Below, in pieces: positions 27,030 through 36,475 of a stretch of 64,000 nt of DNA. How positions within the stretch are numbered: the first letter of the stretch is position 1; each line of letters begins with the position of its first letter. The notes beneath the pieces are model-generated. The model saw only the letters and a list, made by a program, of their open reading frames with translations, was not told the DNA's origin and ran no database searches. Both the position numbers and the translations under genes were made by a program. The DNA comes from Pseudomonas sp. NFIX28 (GTDB lineage Bacteria > Pseudomonadota > Gammaproteobacteria > Pseudomonadales > Pseudomonadaceae): the NCBI RefSeq assembly GCF_900107395.1, contig NZ_FNPW01000004.1, positions 124,001-188,000 of the forward strand. The letters run 5' to 3'.

Positions 27030-28163
27030 TCACTCTGCTCGGCGCTCCGACTCACCGGCCCGATACTTCACAGCTAGAATGAGCAACGGTACATAGGCCA
27101 CGATCACCCCCAATCCTCCGTCTAGCTTCTGCATGGCAACAAACAGACCGATGGGTAACAGCCAGAGAAGGTTGATCGATGCGACGCCCAAGGTAACCTG
27201 GAAATGACTTCCCAGTTGGCGTGAAGCGAACTGATAACCATGGCTGCGATGAGCTTCATAGATGCGCTCTCCACGTAAAAAACGCCGGATCAAGGTAAAA
27301 GTCGCATCAACAATGAACACCCCGAGCAAAATGCACCATACCCACAGGAAATCGGCGTTTCTCCAGGCGGCCTGCAGTGAAAGAATACCCAGCACAATAC
27401 CCAGGAAACCGCTGCCGATATCACCCATGAAGATTTTCGCCGGCGGAAAATTCCAGTACAGGAAACCCAGTGTCGAGGTGGCGAGCAGCAAGGGCGGCCA
27501 GATCAAATCGTCATATCCCGACAACCAATAGATCAGGCAAATACTCAGGCAGGATGTCACGGCTTCGACACTGGCAATTCCATCGATGCCATCCATGAAG
27601 TTGTAGAGGTTCAACATCCAGACCAGATACACCACAGCCAATGCATGCCCGATCCAGCCAAGCTCCAGCGTCATGCCGAACACCTCAAGCGCCGGCAACC
27701 CTCCCAGCCAGAACAAGGCCCAGAGACTACCTGCAAAATGTCCGAGCAAACGCCAGCGGGCCGCAATGGGCCGATGATCGTCAATAAACCCAAGCAAGGC
27801 GATACCAGCACCCGCGCCTGAGAGACTCCAGACCAGATTCGGGCCGATAGCTCCAAGCATGCCGGCCAAGGGCAAGGCAATAAGGAAGGTCAGGACGATA
27901 CCTACCCCGCCACTACGCGGAGTAGGAATGGAGTGGGAGCTGCGTGCGTTCGGAATCTCCATCAGCCTGTGAGCCAGCGCATAACGAAGAAAAGCTCCAG
28001 TCACCCCCAGCGAGAGGGTCGCCATGATCGGTAGCGACCACAAAAGCCCTATCCAGGGAAACCATAAGTCAGACGATGCTTGAAAGCTCAAGGTGTCGAC
28101 TCCAACGGCATGTCGTGGCAGCGAAGTCCGGAACCAGACTGCAGTCCCGGCTGACCACTTCAA
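27030..28163 (-). CDS. wbpL: WbpL-like polyprenyl-phosphate HexNAc-1-P transferase
   Basis: A polytopic MraY/WecA-family enzyme that moves a HexNAc-1-phosphate from UDP-sugar to undecaprenyl phosphate, starting O-unit assembly. Visible motifs: EIPNARSSHSIPTPRSGG near the N-terminus, FIDDH, NLYNFMDGIDGIAS, FMGDIGSGFLG, and HRSHGYQ in the last cytoplasmic loop. About 11 membrane helices. The exact start is unsure. The reading given begins MKWSAG, but the family N-terminus aligns from about LWFPWIGLLWSLPIMA, so up to about 35 residues may be too many. It lies downstream of wbpM, as in P. aeruginosa (wbpM next to the locus end). It could prime with FucNAc or QuiNAc-type sugars, in competition with the PglC-like enzyme at 32323-32919. 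Confidence 0.9.
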   Translation of the reverse strand: MKWSAGTAVWFRTSLPRHAVGVDTLSFQASSDLWFPWIGLLWSLPIMATLSLGVTGAFLRYALAHRLMEIPNARSSHSIPTPRSGGVGIVLTFLIALPLAGMLGAIGPNLVWSLSGAGAGIALLGFIDDHRPIAARWRLLGHFAGSLWALFWLGGLPALEVFGMTLELGWIGHALAVVYLVWMLNLYNFMDGIDGIASVEAVTSCLSICLIYWLSGYDDLIWPPLLLATSTLGFLYWNFPPAKIFMGDIGSGFLGIVLGILSLQAAWRNADFLWVWCILLGVFIVDATFTLIRRFLRGERIYEAHRSHGYQFASRQLGSHFQVTLGVASINLLWLLPIGLFVAMQKLDGGLGVIVAYVPLLILAVKYRAGESERRAE

Positions 28164-28343
28164 TATGTTTTTTATTTTTGTAGTTGCAGAGCAGAACGTT
28201 TTTACCGACGGGTCAAGGCAGTGCCGCCCCCATAGTGTCCACTCTGTGTAAGTACAACAAGAACGCAGGTAATGCTTAACAAGTGTAATCGCCCCTCAGC
28301 ACCAAACAGCAAGTTCATGGCGACCGAAGGGCTAATGATGCAA

Positions 28344-30341
28344 CTAGGGCTCGAGCCGGCGCTGCTGATAAATCCAGTCGACAATCTCGCTGTCCGGAGT
28401 GTAGCCACTGACCGTGTCGCGCAACAGTTGCCGGACTCTCGAGTAATCATCCTGGTCGACCGCCAACAGCAACTCGCCCAGCCTGGCCTTCAATACATCC
28501 CAAGGCAGATAGTCTTCATTGGCGCTCATGATCATTGGATGCTGCGTCGCTACGACGTTATCGCCGATCAACAGTTCTTCATAGAGCTTTTCGCCTGGCC
28601 GCAGTCCCGTGAACTCGACGGCTATGTCGCCATGGGGGTTCTTTTCGGAACGCAAGCTCAATCCGGACAGATGAACCATCTTCTCGGCCAGTTCGACAAT
28701 CCTGACCGGCTCGCCCATATCCAGCACAAACACATCACCACCCTGCCCCATGGAGCCCGCCTGGATTACCAGTTGGGCCGCTTCCGGAATAGTCATGAAA
28801 TAACGCGTGATACGGGGATGGGTGACCGTCAAAGGCCCACCGGACTTGATCTGCTTGTGAAACAACGGAATGACCGAACCGGAAGAGCCCAGCACATTGC
28901 CGAAACGCACCATGGTAAAGCGGGTTTTATTCACCCGGGAAACATTGGCGTGCTCCCCGAACAATACCGGAGCCACCTCACGGCTCAGAGCCTGCAGCGT
29001 CATTTCGGCCAGACGCTTGGTACTGCCCATGACATTCGTCGGGCGTACCGCCTTATCCGTTGAAATTAGCACGAAGTTCGCGACATTCGCACGAAGAGCG
29101 GCCTGCGCCGTACTCAATGTGCCCATCACATTGTTCAACAGGCCTTCAGCGATATTGTGCTCGACCATGGGGACATGCTTATAGGCTGCGGCGTGATACA
29201 CCGTATCCACATGCCAGGTTTGCATGATATCGAGCAGTTTTTCCTGATTACGCACGGACCCCAGGATCGGCAACAACTTCACGGACAGCGACTCGCGAAC
29301 GATGCGCTGTTCGAGTTCCTGCAAGATGCTGTAGAGATTGAACTCACTGTGCTCGTAGAGCAGCATCGTGGTCGGGCGCAACGCAAGAATCTGACGGCAC
29401 AGTTCCGAACCGATCGAACCACCGGCACCCGTGATCAGTACCGACTGCTCCTTGATGCAATGCTCGAGCAACTCTTCCTGAGGGGGGACCGAGTCGCGCC
29501 CCAGCAGGTCTGCAATGTCGACTTCCTGAATATCATCGACTTTGACTCGTCCGCTCGCCAAATCCATAAAACCCGGCACACTTTGCACATGCAGACCGAA
29601 CCCCTCGAGGAAACTCAGGATCTCTCGGCGTCGCGTACGGTTGGCAGAAGGGATTGCCAACAGGATCTGCTGAGCTCCGGTCACATCGATCATTTGCTGA
29701 ATATGTTTGGGCTTATAGACATGCAGCCCGGAAATCACTCGCTCGGCAATATTGCTGTCGTCGTCGATAAATGCTACTGGGCGCATCAAGCGCCCCATCC
29801 GCAAAGCAGCGACCAACTGGTTACCCGCCGCACCGGCGCCGTAGATGGCCACTTTAGGCAAACCGTCATCTCGAGCAGCGAATGGAACATGTTGAGCCGC
29901 GGTAAACCAATCGCCCAGAAAATACTGCCTCATCCCCAGACGCAGCCCCCCAATCATTACGAGGCTCAGCCACCAGTAGTTGAAAATGATAGATCGTGGA
30001 ACCACATTCTGATGATTGCTATACCAATAGACTACCATCCCCAGTATTAAAGCAGACAGGCTTACTGCTTTGATAATTGCAATAAGCGCGTCATTACCAA
30101 AATAGCGCATCACAGCGCGATACATACCGAAGCGAATAAATAGCGGAATAGCGACAACCGGTGCACAAATGAATAGCCATGAGTGGGCTAACAACGGGTT
30201 GATCATCTCATCAACCCCCAGGCGAACAACGAAAGCCAGCCACAGAGCAATCCAGACTAAAACGATATCCGTTGCAACCTGGATTAATCGCTTTTGCCGG
30301 CGCGGCAAACTCAGTAGCCAGTTACGTAAGTTGTCAATCAT
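28344..30341 (-). CDS. wbpM: WbpM-type UDP-GlcNAc 4,6-dehydratase
   Basis: A 665-residue membrane-bound dehydratase, the usual WbpM/CapD/FlaA1-PglF long form. Four N-terminal membrane helices (about residues 15-120), a first Rossmann-like CoA-binding domain (VAIYGAGAAGNQL), and a C-terminal SDR domain with TGAGGSIGSEL and the catalytic segment STDKAVRPTNVMGSTKR (Met-x3-Lys replacing Tyr-x3-Lys). It converts UDP-GlcNAc to the 4-keto-6-deoxy intermediate used for QuiNAc, FucNAc or 2,4-diamino sugars. With the aminotransferase and PglD/PglC-like genes upstream it could supply UDP-2,4-diacetamido-2,4,6-trideoxyhexose. It is the conserved distal end of Pseudomonas O-antigen loci. Confidence 0.96.
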   Translation of the reverse strand: MIDNLRNWLLSLPRRQKRLIQVATDIVLVWIALWLAFVVRLGVDEMINPLLAHSWLFICAPVVAIPLFIRFGMYRAVMRYFGNDALIAIIKAVSLSALILGMVVYWYSNHQNVVPRSIIFNYWWLSLVMIGGLRLGMRQYFLGDWFTAAQHVPFAARDDGLPKVAIYGAGAAGNQLVAALRMGRLMRPVAFIDDDSNIAERVISGLHVYKPKHIQQMIDVTGAQQILLAIPSANRTRRREILSFLEGFGLHVQSVPGFMDLASGRVKVDDIQEVDIADLLGRDSVPPQEELLEHCIKEQSVLITGAGGSIGSELCRQILALRPTTMLLYEHSEFNLYSILQELEQRIVRESLSVKLLPILGSVRNQEKLLDIMQTWHVDTVYHAAAYKHVPMVEHNIAEGLLNNVMGTLSTAQAALRANVANFVLISTDKAVRPTNVMGSTKRLAEMTLQALSREVAPVLFGEHANVSRVNKTRFTMVRFGNVLGSSGSVIPLFHKQIKSGGPLTVTHPRITRYFMTIPEAAQLVIQAGSMGQGGDVFVLDMGEPVRIVELAEKMVHLSGLSLRSEKNPHGDIAVEFTGLRPGEKLYEELLIGDNVVATQHPMIMSANEDYLPWDVLKARLGELLLAVDQDDYSRVRQLLRDTVSGYTPDSEIVDWIYQQRRLEP

Positions 30342-30425
30342 CCTTTGTTAACCCCACCACCTGCAATCTGCTGAACATCCCGATTAAACTCAAGCATATG
30401 CCAAAGTAAATGCCGTTCATTTTTT

Positions 30426-31604
30426 TCAATTAGAAACCGCAAGTCTCATTACTTCCTCCAAGATGAGGCAGGTTTTTTCCATTTCAACTTCAGTTAATGT
30501 AGGATGAACAAGAAACATTAAACTTGTCTCTCCTAACTCTAGTGCAATAGGTAATCGTGTTACAGGACGCCACTCAGTACCCTCAAACGCCTTCTCCAGA
30601 TAGACTTCCGAGCAAGAGCCTGAATAACATGGAACCCCCCGACTGACTATCTCAGCGATAATGCGATCACGAGACCATCCCTTTGCCAATCTCAGTGGAT
30701 CCACAAATACATAGCATTTGTAAGCTGCGTGGATGATATCGGGCTCTGCTTCGGGAACTCTTAAACCTGACAACATTTCAGCGCAACGCCATATGCGTTG
30801 CGCATTTGCTAGTCGAGAGGCATGCCAATCAGGCATACGAGCCAACTGAATCCGACCAATCACCCCTTGTACTTCAAGCATGCGCCAGTTGGTACCAAAA
30901 CTCTCATGTACCCAACGGAAGCCCGGAGCGTGCTGGCGTTCATAGACAGCCTCCCAGCTTTTGCCGTGATCTTTGAATGCCCACATCTGTGCCCAGAGGC
31001 CGCGATCATTGGTAGTTACCATACCGCCCTCTCCGCCCGTAGACATAATCTTGTCCTGGCAGAACGACCATGCTCCCACATGACCTATGGAGCCAACAGG
31101 GCGTCCCTTATATCGGGCACCGTGCGCTTGGGCACAGTCTTCAATCACCTTGATATCATAACGGGCTGCCAACGTCATGATAGGGTCCATGTCACAAGGC
31201 CAACCTGCCAGATGGACACAGATGATGCCTCGAGTACGAGGCGTCAACACCGCCTGAATAGTCTCTGCGGTTATATTCTGGGTGTCTCGATCAACTTCAG
31301 CAAACACTGGAACCGCACCAGCATTAACGATACTGGAAACGGAGGCCAGAAAGGTGCGCGGGGTAACGATGACCTCATCTCCAGCACCGATCCCCAATGC
31401 ATGCAACGCTAAATCAAGTGCAACAGTACCGTTTGCCAAAGCGATCGCATATTCCGTACCGGCCCACACGGCAAACTCTTTCTCAAACTCGCGACACTCC
31501 TGCCCCGTCCAATAATTTACTTTATTGGAAAGCACCACATCGCGAACGGCGTTGGCTTCTTCATCCGTGAACGACGGCCAAGGAGAAAATGGGGTATTCA
31601 ACAC
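30426..31604 (-). CDS. DegT/DnrJ/EryC1/StrS aminotransferase
   Basis: A 392-residue PLP-dependent sugar aminotransferase. The fold-type I pattern: YAIALANGTVALDLALHALG, GDEVIVTPRTFLASVSSI, DCAQAHGA, and the PLP lysine in SFCQDKIMSTGGEGG (about residue 187). The likely substrate is the 4-keto sugar from WbpM, giving a 4-amino-4,6-dideoxy sugar, because a PglD-type acetyltransferase and a PglC-type transferase follow upstream in the locus; this is inference. The start is GTG (31604), with AGG eight bases upstream. Next gene on the left is wbpM. Confidence 0.88.
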   Translation of the reverse strand: MLNTPFSPWPSFTDEEANAVRDVVLSNKVNYWTGQECREFEKEFAVWAGTEYAIALANGTVALDLALHALGIGAGDEVIVTPRTFLASVSSIVNAGAVPVFAEVDRDTQNITAETIQAVLTPRTRGIICVHLAGWPCDMDPIMTLAARYDIKVIEDCAQAHGARYKGRPVGSIGHVGAWSFCQDKIMSTGGEGGMVTTNDRGLWAQMWAFKDHGKSWEAVYERQHAPGFRWVHESFGTNWRMLEVQGVIGRIQLARMPDWHASRLANAQRIWRCAEMLSGLRVPEAEPDIIHAAYKCYVFVDPLRLAKGWSRDRIIAEIVSRGVPCYSGSCSEVYLEKAFEGTEWRPVTRLPIALELGETSLMFLVHPTLTEVEMEKTCLILEEVMRLAVSN

Positions 31605-31699
31605 AGTTTTTACCTGCTATCCAAAATTGAAAAGGAACTATTGGTAATCAAACTCGCCATTTGGCTAACGACGCCTGACCGGCTGTTGATTTACGAGAC

Positions 31700-32326
31700 T
31701 CAGGATCTGTCCAGCACTCGTGCAGGCACCCCGGCTACGGTCATATTATCAGAGATATCGGATACCACCGCGGCACCGGCACCCACAACCACATTGTCAC
31801 CTATATGGATCTGTTGCCTGACACTGGCACCGATGCCGATCCAACTGGCGTCACCTATCTGAACCCCACCCGCCAGGCTCGCCCCCGGACTGATATGGGT
31901 ACACACCCCGACAACACAGTCATGTTCAATACAGCAGCTCGTATTGAGTATCACCCCTTCGCCCACCGACGCGAATGCATTTACCACTGCAGATGCAAAA
32001 ACAACGGAGCCCGAACCGATAGACGCATACTGACTGACCACCGAAAGCGGGTGAACAAGTACGGGCAACCGTGCCCCAGCGGCCTTCAACTCATAAAGCT
32101 TGCTTCGACGAATACCGTTATTGCCAATAGCAACCAAAATACCATCGAATTCCTGCACTCGACTGAGCAGATCCTTACTCGTTCCGACCACTGGCCATAC
32201 TTCATTGGACGTAACCCCTGGCCAGGCGTCATCAAAGAACTCGATCACCCGCCAACCGCAACATTCGGCCGTATCTGCAACAACTTTCCCATGACCGCTG
32301 GCCCCGAGAATAGCCAGCCTTTTCAT
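31700..32326 (-). CDS. PglD/NeuD-type sugar N(O)-acetyltransferase
   Basis: A 208-residue left-handed beta-helix acyltransferase. The N-terminal Rossmann-like PglD_N domain begins MKRLAILGASGHGKVVAD. Hexapeptide repeats follow (SIGSGSVVFASAVVNAFASVGEGVILNTSCCIEHDCVVGVCTHISPGASLAGGVQIGDASWIGIGASV). The catalytic-type His is in IEHDC. In PglD, acetyl-CoA acetylates the 4-amino group of UDP-4-amino-sugar. The ATG overlaps the stop of the PglC-like gene by four bases (ATGA), indicating translational coupling of the pair. The 96-base gap to the aminotransferase has no gene. Confidence 0.88.
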   Translation of the reverse strand: MKRLAILGASGHGKVVADTAECCGWRVIEFFDDAWPGVTSNEVWPVVGTSKDLLSRVQEFDGILVAIGNNGIRRSKLYELKAAGARLPVLVHPLSVVSQYASIGSGSVVFASAVVNAFASVGEGVILNTSCCIEHDCVVGVCTHISPGASLAGGVQIGDASWIGIGASVRQQIHIGDNVVVGAGAAVVSDISDNMTVAGVPARVLDRS

Positions 32327-32919
32327 TTCTTCGTCCCGGTAAATCGCGACATCGTCACTTCGCCCTCGGCGCTGATTCCATCCTTGATCACAACTTTTTT
32401 GATCGTGAGAAAAATAATTTTCAGATCGAGCCACACGGATTGGTTATCCACATACCAAACATCAAGCTTAAACTTCTCTTCCCAAGACAGTGCATTTCGA
32501 CCATTGATCTGTGCCCACCCAGTAACCCCCGGTCTAGCTTCATGCCTACGCAACTGCTCTTCGTCATACAAAGGCAAATACTCCATCAACAAAGGCCGTG
32601 GCCCCACCAGACTCATATCCCCCTTGATCACATTCCACAGCTCCGGCAATTCATCCAGGCTGCTGGAGCGAAGAAACGTGCCGAATGGTGTCATCCGCTC
32701 CGAATCCGGAAGTGGTTTACCGCTGGCGTCCACTGCGTCTCGCATTGTACGAAACTTGATCATTTCAAATGGCTTACCACCGAAACCAGGACGTACCTGA
32801 CGGAACAATATCGGCGACCCCAAGCGTTTGCGAATAAGATAAGCGACCACCAGTATCAAGGGAAATAAGAGAATTAACCCAATTCCAGCCGCTAAAACAT
32901 CGAAGAAGCGCTTTAACAT
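32323..32919 (-). CDS. PglC-like phosphoglycosyl transferase
   Basis: A 198-residue monotopic phosphoglycosyl transferase of the bacterial sugar transferase family, close in size to PglC. One N-terminal re-entrant helix (MLKRFFDVLAAGIGLILLFPLILVVAYLI), then FEMIKFRTMRDA, RSSSLDELPELWNVIKGDMSLVGPRP with the catalytic Asp-Glu, and RPGVTGWAQINGRNALSWEEKF. It transfers a phosphosugar, possibly a 2,4-diacetamido-trideoxyhexose, from UDP to undecaprenyl phosphate. Start taken at MLKRFFD, since the 16 residues before it are not conserved. It is a second possible initiating enzyme beside the WbpL-like protein. Confidence 0.92.
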   Translation of the reverse strand: MLKRFFDVLAAGIGLILLFPLILVVAYLIRKRLGSPILFRQVRPGFGGKPFEMIKFRTMRDAVDASGKPLPDSERMTPFGTFLRSSSLDELPELWNVIKGDMSLVGPRPLLMEYLPLYDEEQLRRHEARPGVTGWAQINGRNALSWEEKFKLDVWYVDNQSVWLDLKIIFLTIKKVVIKDGISAEGEVTMSRFTGTKK

Positions 32920-32973
32920 CAAAGATCCCTGAAAAATTTTGAGCAGCGTTACATAACTGAATCGCAATAACAG

Positions 32974-34197
32974 CTAGCGTTTCGACAAGCGTTTAAAGTG
33001 TTCACCAAAACGTGCAACCCCCACACGCAAGGACAGTACCCTCTTGTAATACGCCTGACCGCTTTGCGCCATCCAATCACGCTCCGATGAGGGGGTATTC
33101 ATCAACGCCAAGGCCGCGTCAGCAATGGATTGCGGATTATCCGACTCACTGACAACACCACAATCCGCATCACGCACAAGGTCGGCAGCATCCCCGTCGA
33201 CCGCCATCAACACAGGCTTGCCCGCGGCCATATAAGCCTGGGTTTTAGACGGAATAGTGATAGTGAACAACGGATCCTTCTTCAAGTGCACAAGCAGCGC
33301 ATCTGCATTGGACAGGTACGCCCCCACCTCACTCATGGGAACGGCCGGAAGAAAAAGCACGTTATCCAAATTTCTTTTTACTGCCAGCTCCTGTAGCCGC
33401 GCTACCTCGACTCCGCCACCAAGAAAAATGAAGGAAATCTTATCCGTCTGCTCACGGACCAACTGCGCTGCCGTAATGACTGATTCCAGCGATTGCGCCT
33501 TACCCATATTGCCGGCAAACAAAATGCGAAACGTTGAAGCATCAGGAAAGTTCACCGGTAGTGTTGCACAAGGTGCAGCAACCGTAGCTTCGGCACACCA
33601 GTTGTATATAAGATCAATTTTTTGCTCAGGAACGCCTCGCTCCACCAACAAACGCTTGAACCCCGGTGAAAGAACTACAAGTTGATCGACACGACGATAT
33701 ACCCAGTCACAAATACTGGAAACGACTCTCAAGGCTTTCCCGTTGGAAAACATTCCAGTCGCTTTGAGTGTATCCGGCCACATGTCCTGAATATCGTAGA
33801 CAACTGGAACACGCCGAAAAATCCGGATGAGTACTGCAGCAATACCCACTGTCAATGGTGGATGATAGGCATAAATCACATCTGGCTTACGGGCACCGAA
33901 AAGCCCATAGAACAACGCACTGGCCGCGAAGCTTACATAGTTCAGTACCCGACCTATGCCACCCTGCCCGTGACTCGGATAGAGGGGCAGGCGCGTCACC
34001 TTCACCCCATCAATAATCTCGCGCTGCAAAAATCTTACTTTGTAGCCGGGATAAAGCTTGCCCCCTGGATAGTTCGGAAAACCGGTAACGACCTCGACCT
34101 CGAAACCCTGCGCTACCAACTCACGCGCAAATACGAGCCCTTTGAAAGTAGGTTCAGGATCAAACCACTGAGTCAGCAATAGAACGCGGGTCGCCAT
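32974..34197 (-). CDS. GT4 glycosyltransferase, WbuB/WbjE-like (L-FucNAc transferase)
   Basis: A 407-residue GT-B fold transferase. N-terminal: VLLLTQWFDPEPTFKGLVFARELVAQGFEVEVVTGFPNYPGGK. Central: VYDIQDMWPDTLKATGM. C-terminal GT4 motifs: LFAGNMGKAQ and KTQAYMAAGKPVLMAVDGDAADLVRDADCG. This is the WbuB-type family found directly after fnlABC in E. coli and P. aeruginosa L-FucNAc loci, where it is assigned as the L-FucNAc transferase. The gene starts 5 bases after the fnlC stop. Confidence 0.88.
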   Translation of the reverse strand: MATRVLLLTQWFDPEPTFKGLVFARELVAQGFEVEVVTGFPNYPGGKLYPGYKVRFLQREIIDGVKVTRLPLYPSHGQGGIGRVLNYVSFAASALFYGLFGARKPDVIYAYHPPLTVGIAAVLIRIFRRVPVVYDIQDMWPDTLKATGMFSNGKALRVVSSICDWVYRRVDQLVVLSPGFKRLLVERGVPEQKIDLIYNWCAEATVAAPCATLPVNFPDASTFRILFAGNMGKAQSLESVITAAQLVREQTDKISFIFLGGGVEVARLQELAVKRNLDNVLFLPAVPMSEVGAYLSNADALLVHLKKDPLFTITIPSKTQAYMAAGKPVLMAVDGDAADLVRDADCGVVSESDNPQSIADAALALMNTPSSERDWMAQSGQAYYKRVLSLRVGVARFGEHFKRLSKR

Positions 34198-34202
34198 CCT
34201 GA

Positions 34203-35333
34203 TTAGTACCTTCTCCAGACAGTACGCATCACGTAATCACGATAACTGTGGATGATACGAACTACTTTTTCCGAAACATTCGGCATACTGTAGTCCTCTA
34301 CCAAACGAAGATTACGGGTCTCACCACGCGCCTGGCTCTCGATCAGGTGAAGCCCCTGTAGAACACGCTCAACCTCCAATCCAACCATCATAACGGCGGC
34401 TTCTTCCATCCCTTCCGGCCGCTCATGGGCCTCACGCAGATTCAGCGCAGGAAAGTTGAGTATCGAAGACTCTTCATTGATCGTTCCACTGTCCGACAAA
34501 GCCGCCTTGGATGTGAGCTGCAGCTTATTGTAGTCCTTGAAGCCAAGCGGCTTGAGTAACCGAACGTTGGGATGAAAAGTGACACCCAGTGTATCCACTC
34601 GTTTTTGCGTACGGGGGTGAGTAGACACAATGACAGGAAGGTCGTAGTTGCAAGCGACTGTATTGAGGACATCCACCAGCTTGAGGAAGTTCTTGTCCGA
34701 TTCGATATTCTCCTCCCGGTGTGCGCTGACAACAAAAAACTGACCCGCCTTCAGACCAAGGCGCTCCAGCACATCCGATTCGTCAATCCCGCTGTGATAA
34801 TGGGTGAGTACCTCAAACATCGGACTACCGGTCTTGATGACCATGTCCGGTGAAAGCCCCTCACGCAAAAGGTAGTCGCGGGCAATCGTGCTATAGGTCA
34901 GATTGATATCTGCAGTGTGATCAACAATACGACGGTTAATCTCTTCAGGCACGCGCATATCAAAACAACGGTTGCCGGCCTCCATGTGGAAGGTTGGGAT
35001 CTTGCGACGCTTAGCTGGAATGACAGCCATGCAGCTGTTGGTATCACCCAGGACCAGTAGCGCATCCGGCATAATTTCTGCTAGCACACGATCGACCGAA
35101 ATGATGACATTCCCTATCGTTTCTGCGCCCGTCGTGCCGGCAGCACTCAGAAAGTGATCCGGCTTACGAATACCAAGATCCTGAAAGAAAATCTCATTCA
35201 GTTCGTAATCATAGTTCTGACCTGTGTGCACCAGGACATGATCACAGTGTTCGTCCAGTGCCGAAATGACACGTGATAGGCGAATAATTTCGGGACGCGT
35301 CCCAACAACAGTCACTACTTTCAACTTCTTCAT
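34203..35333 (-). CDS. fnlC: FnlC/WbjD, UDP-sugar 2-epimerase of L-FucNAc synthesis
   Basis: A 376-residue WecB-family 2-epimerase: VVTVVGTRPEIIRLSRVI, HTGQNYDYELNEIFF, VLGDTNSC, HMEAGNRCFDMRVPEEINRRIVDH, SAHREENIE and ALSDSGTINEESSIL. The close agreement in the first half with WbjD/CapG/FnlC indicates the last step to UDP-L-FucNAc, rather than WbpI (ManNAc3NAcA pathway). I start at the second codon of the MM pair (ATG at 35333), which has GAGGA five bases upstream; the first is a GTG. Confidence 0.92.
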   Translation of the reverse strand: MKKLKVVTVVGTRPEIIRLSRVISALDEHCDHVLVHTGQNYDYELNEIFFQDLGIRKPDHFLSAAGTTGAETIGNVIISVDRVLAEIMPDALLVLGDTNSCMAVIPAKRRKIPTFHMEAGNRCFDMRVPEEINRRIVDHTADINLTYSTIARDYLLREGLSPDMVIKTGSPMFEVLTHYHSGIDESDVLERLGLKAGQFFVVSAHREENIESDKNFLKLVDVLNTVACNYDLPVIVSTHPRTQKRVDTLGVTFHPNVRLLKPLGFKDYNKLQLTSKAALSDSGTINEESSILNFPALNLREAHERPEGMEEAAVMMVGLEVERVLQGLHLIESQARGETRNLRLVEDYSMPNVSEKVVRIIHSYRDYVMRTVWRRY

Positions 35334-35360
35334 CACAATCCTCTACCTAATCAATCAGCC

Positions 35361-36473
35361 TCAAGGGCTCAGTGGCAACGCGAAGGTATCCGGATGTTCG
35401 CGATCAAAAATCTCATTGGCCCACAGCATCACAATCATTTCGTCGCTGCCGACATTGGTGATGTCGTGTGTCCAGCCCGGGACAGTTTCCACAATCACTG
35501 GCTGCTCACCTGTAGTTTGCAGTTCGTAGAATTCGCCCGAAATGATCTGGCGAAAGCGAAAGCGAGCGTGGCCCTTGATAACAAGAAACTTTTCGGTCTT
35601 GGTGTGATGATAATGACCACCACGAGTAATCCCAGGGTGAGCGGTAAAATAGGAAAACTGACCTGCACTGGGTGTCTTCAGCATTTCCACGAATACACCA
35701 CGAGGGTCGCCATACTTGGGAACCTCGTAGGTAAAAGACTCTGGGGGTAGGTAACTGAGGTAAGTCGAGTACAGTGCTCGGGTCAAGCCTGTTCCAACAG
35801 CCTCACTGATCAGTGTCGAGCGACTGTCACGGAACGCTTGTATTTTCTCCGCTACAGCACCGACGGTCGTGGAGTACACCGGTTGAACCTGTGCTTGACG
35901 GTCTGGAGGGGCGCAACCGTCCAGAATTTCGATGAAATGCCGTATCACATCATCGACATAGACCAGTTTGATCGCTGCCCGTTCATCATGAACATTGATG
36001 GGTAAACCACGTGAAATATTATGGCAGAACGTCGCTACCGCCGAATTATAGTTCGGCCTAGCCCACTTCCCAAAAACATTGGGAAGGCGAAAAACATGCA
36101 GATCAATCGCATGCTTCTCTGCCAGATCATTGAGTGCCTGCTCTGCCGCTAGCTTGCTGACGCCGTAAGGATTGTCACAGTCGGCCTGCGTAGACGATGT
36201 ATATATAACCGATAGCTTGCGCCCGCTAGCAGCTACAGCGTCACAGAGCAACTGCGTGAGATCACTATTGCCACTCTTGAACTCTGCTGGATCCTGAGGA
36301 CGATTTACCCCAGCCAGATGGACGACACAATCAGCGTCAGCAACCAGCGTCTTAAGCAATGCACTGTCGTCGTTTCGGCCGAAACGCAAAATCTCGATAT
36401 CACTGCGCTCACGCAAATGGGCTTCAAGATTCTTGCCGATAAAGCCGTTTATACCGGTAATCAGGACCTTCAT
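35361..36473 (-). CDS. fnlB: FnlB/WbjC (CapF-type) reductase with C-terminal cupin
   Basis: A 370-residue bifunctional enzyme. The N-terminal SDR-type domain (residues 1 to about 245) begins MKVLITGINGFIGKNLEAHL, with VHLAGVNRP and YGVSKLAAEQAL. The C-terminal cupin domain includes HPGITRGGHYHHTKTEKFLVIKGHARFRF with metal-binding histidines, as in S. aureus CapF. It epimerises (cupin) and reduces (SDR) the FnlA product on the way to UDP-L-FucNAc. The ATG at 36473 (second M of MKMKV) has GAGGAG five bases upstream and directly follows the fnlA stop. Confidence 0.94.
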   Translation of the reverse strand: MKVLITGINGFIGKNLEAHLRERSDIEILRFGRNDDSALLKTLVADADCVVHLAGVNRPQDPAEFKSGNSDLTQLLCDAVAASGRKLSVIYTSSTQADCDNPYGVSKLAAEQALNDLAEKHAIDLHVFRLPNVFGKWARPNYNSAVATFCHNISRGLPINVHDERAAIKLVYVDDVIRHFIEILDGCAPPDRQAQVQPVYSTTVGAVAEKIQAFRDSRSTLISEAVGTGLTRALYSTYLSYLPPESFTYEVPKYGDPRGVFVEMLKTPSAGQFSYFTAHPGITRGGHYHHTKTEKFLVIKGHARFRFRQIISGEFYELQTTGEQPVIVETVPGWTHDITNVGSDEMIVMLWANEIFDREHPDTFALPLSP

Positions 36474-36475
36474 CT

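Noticed and set aside
34203..35333. Assignment of the 2-epimerase as WbpI
   Set aside because: The N-terminal region and operon order match FnlC/WbjD/CapG, directly after fnlB; WbpI would be expected with wbpABDE.
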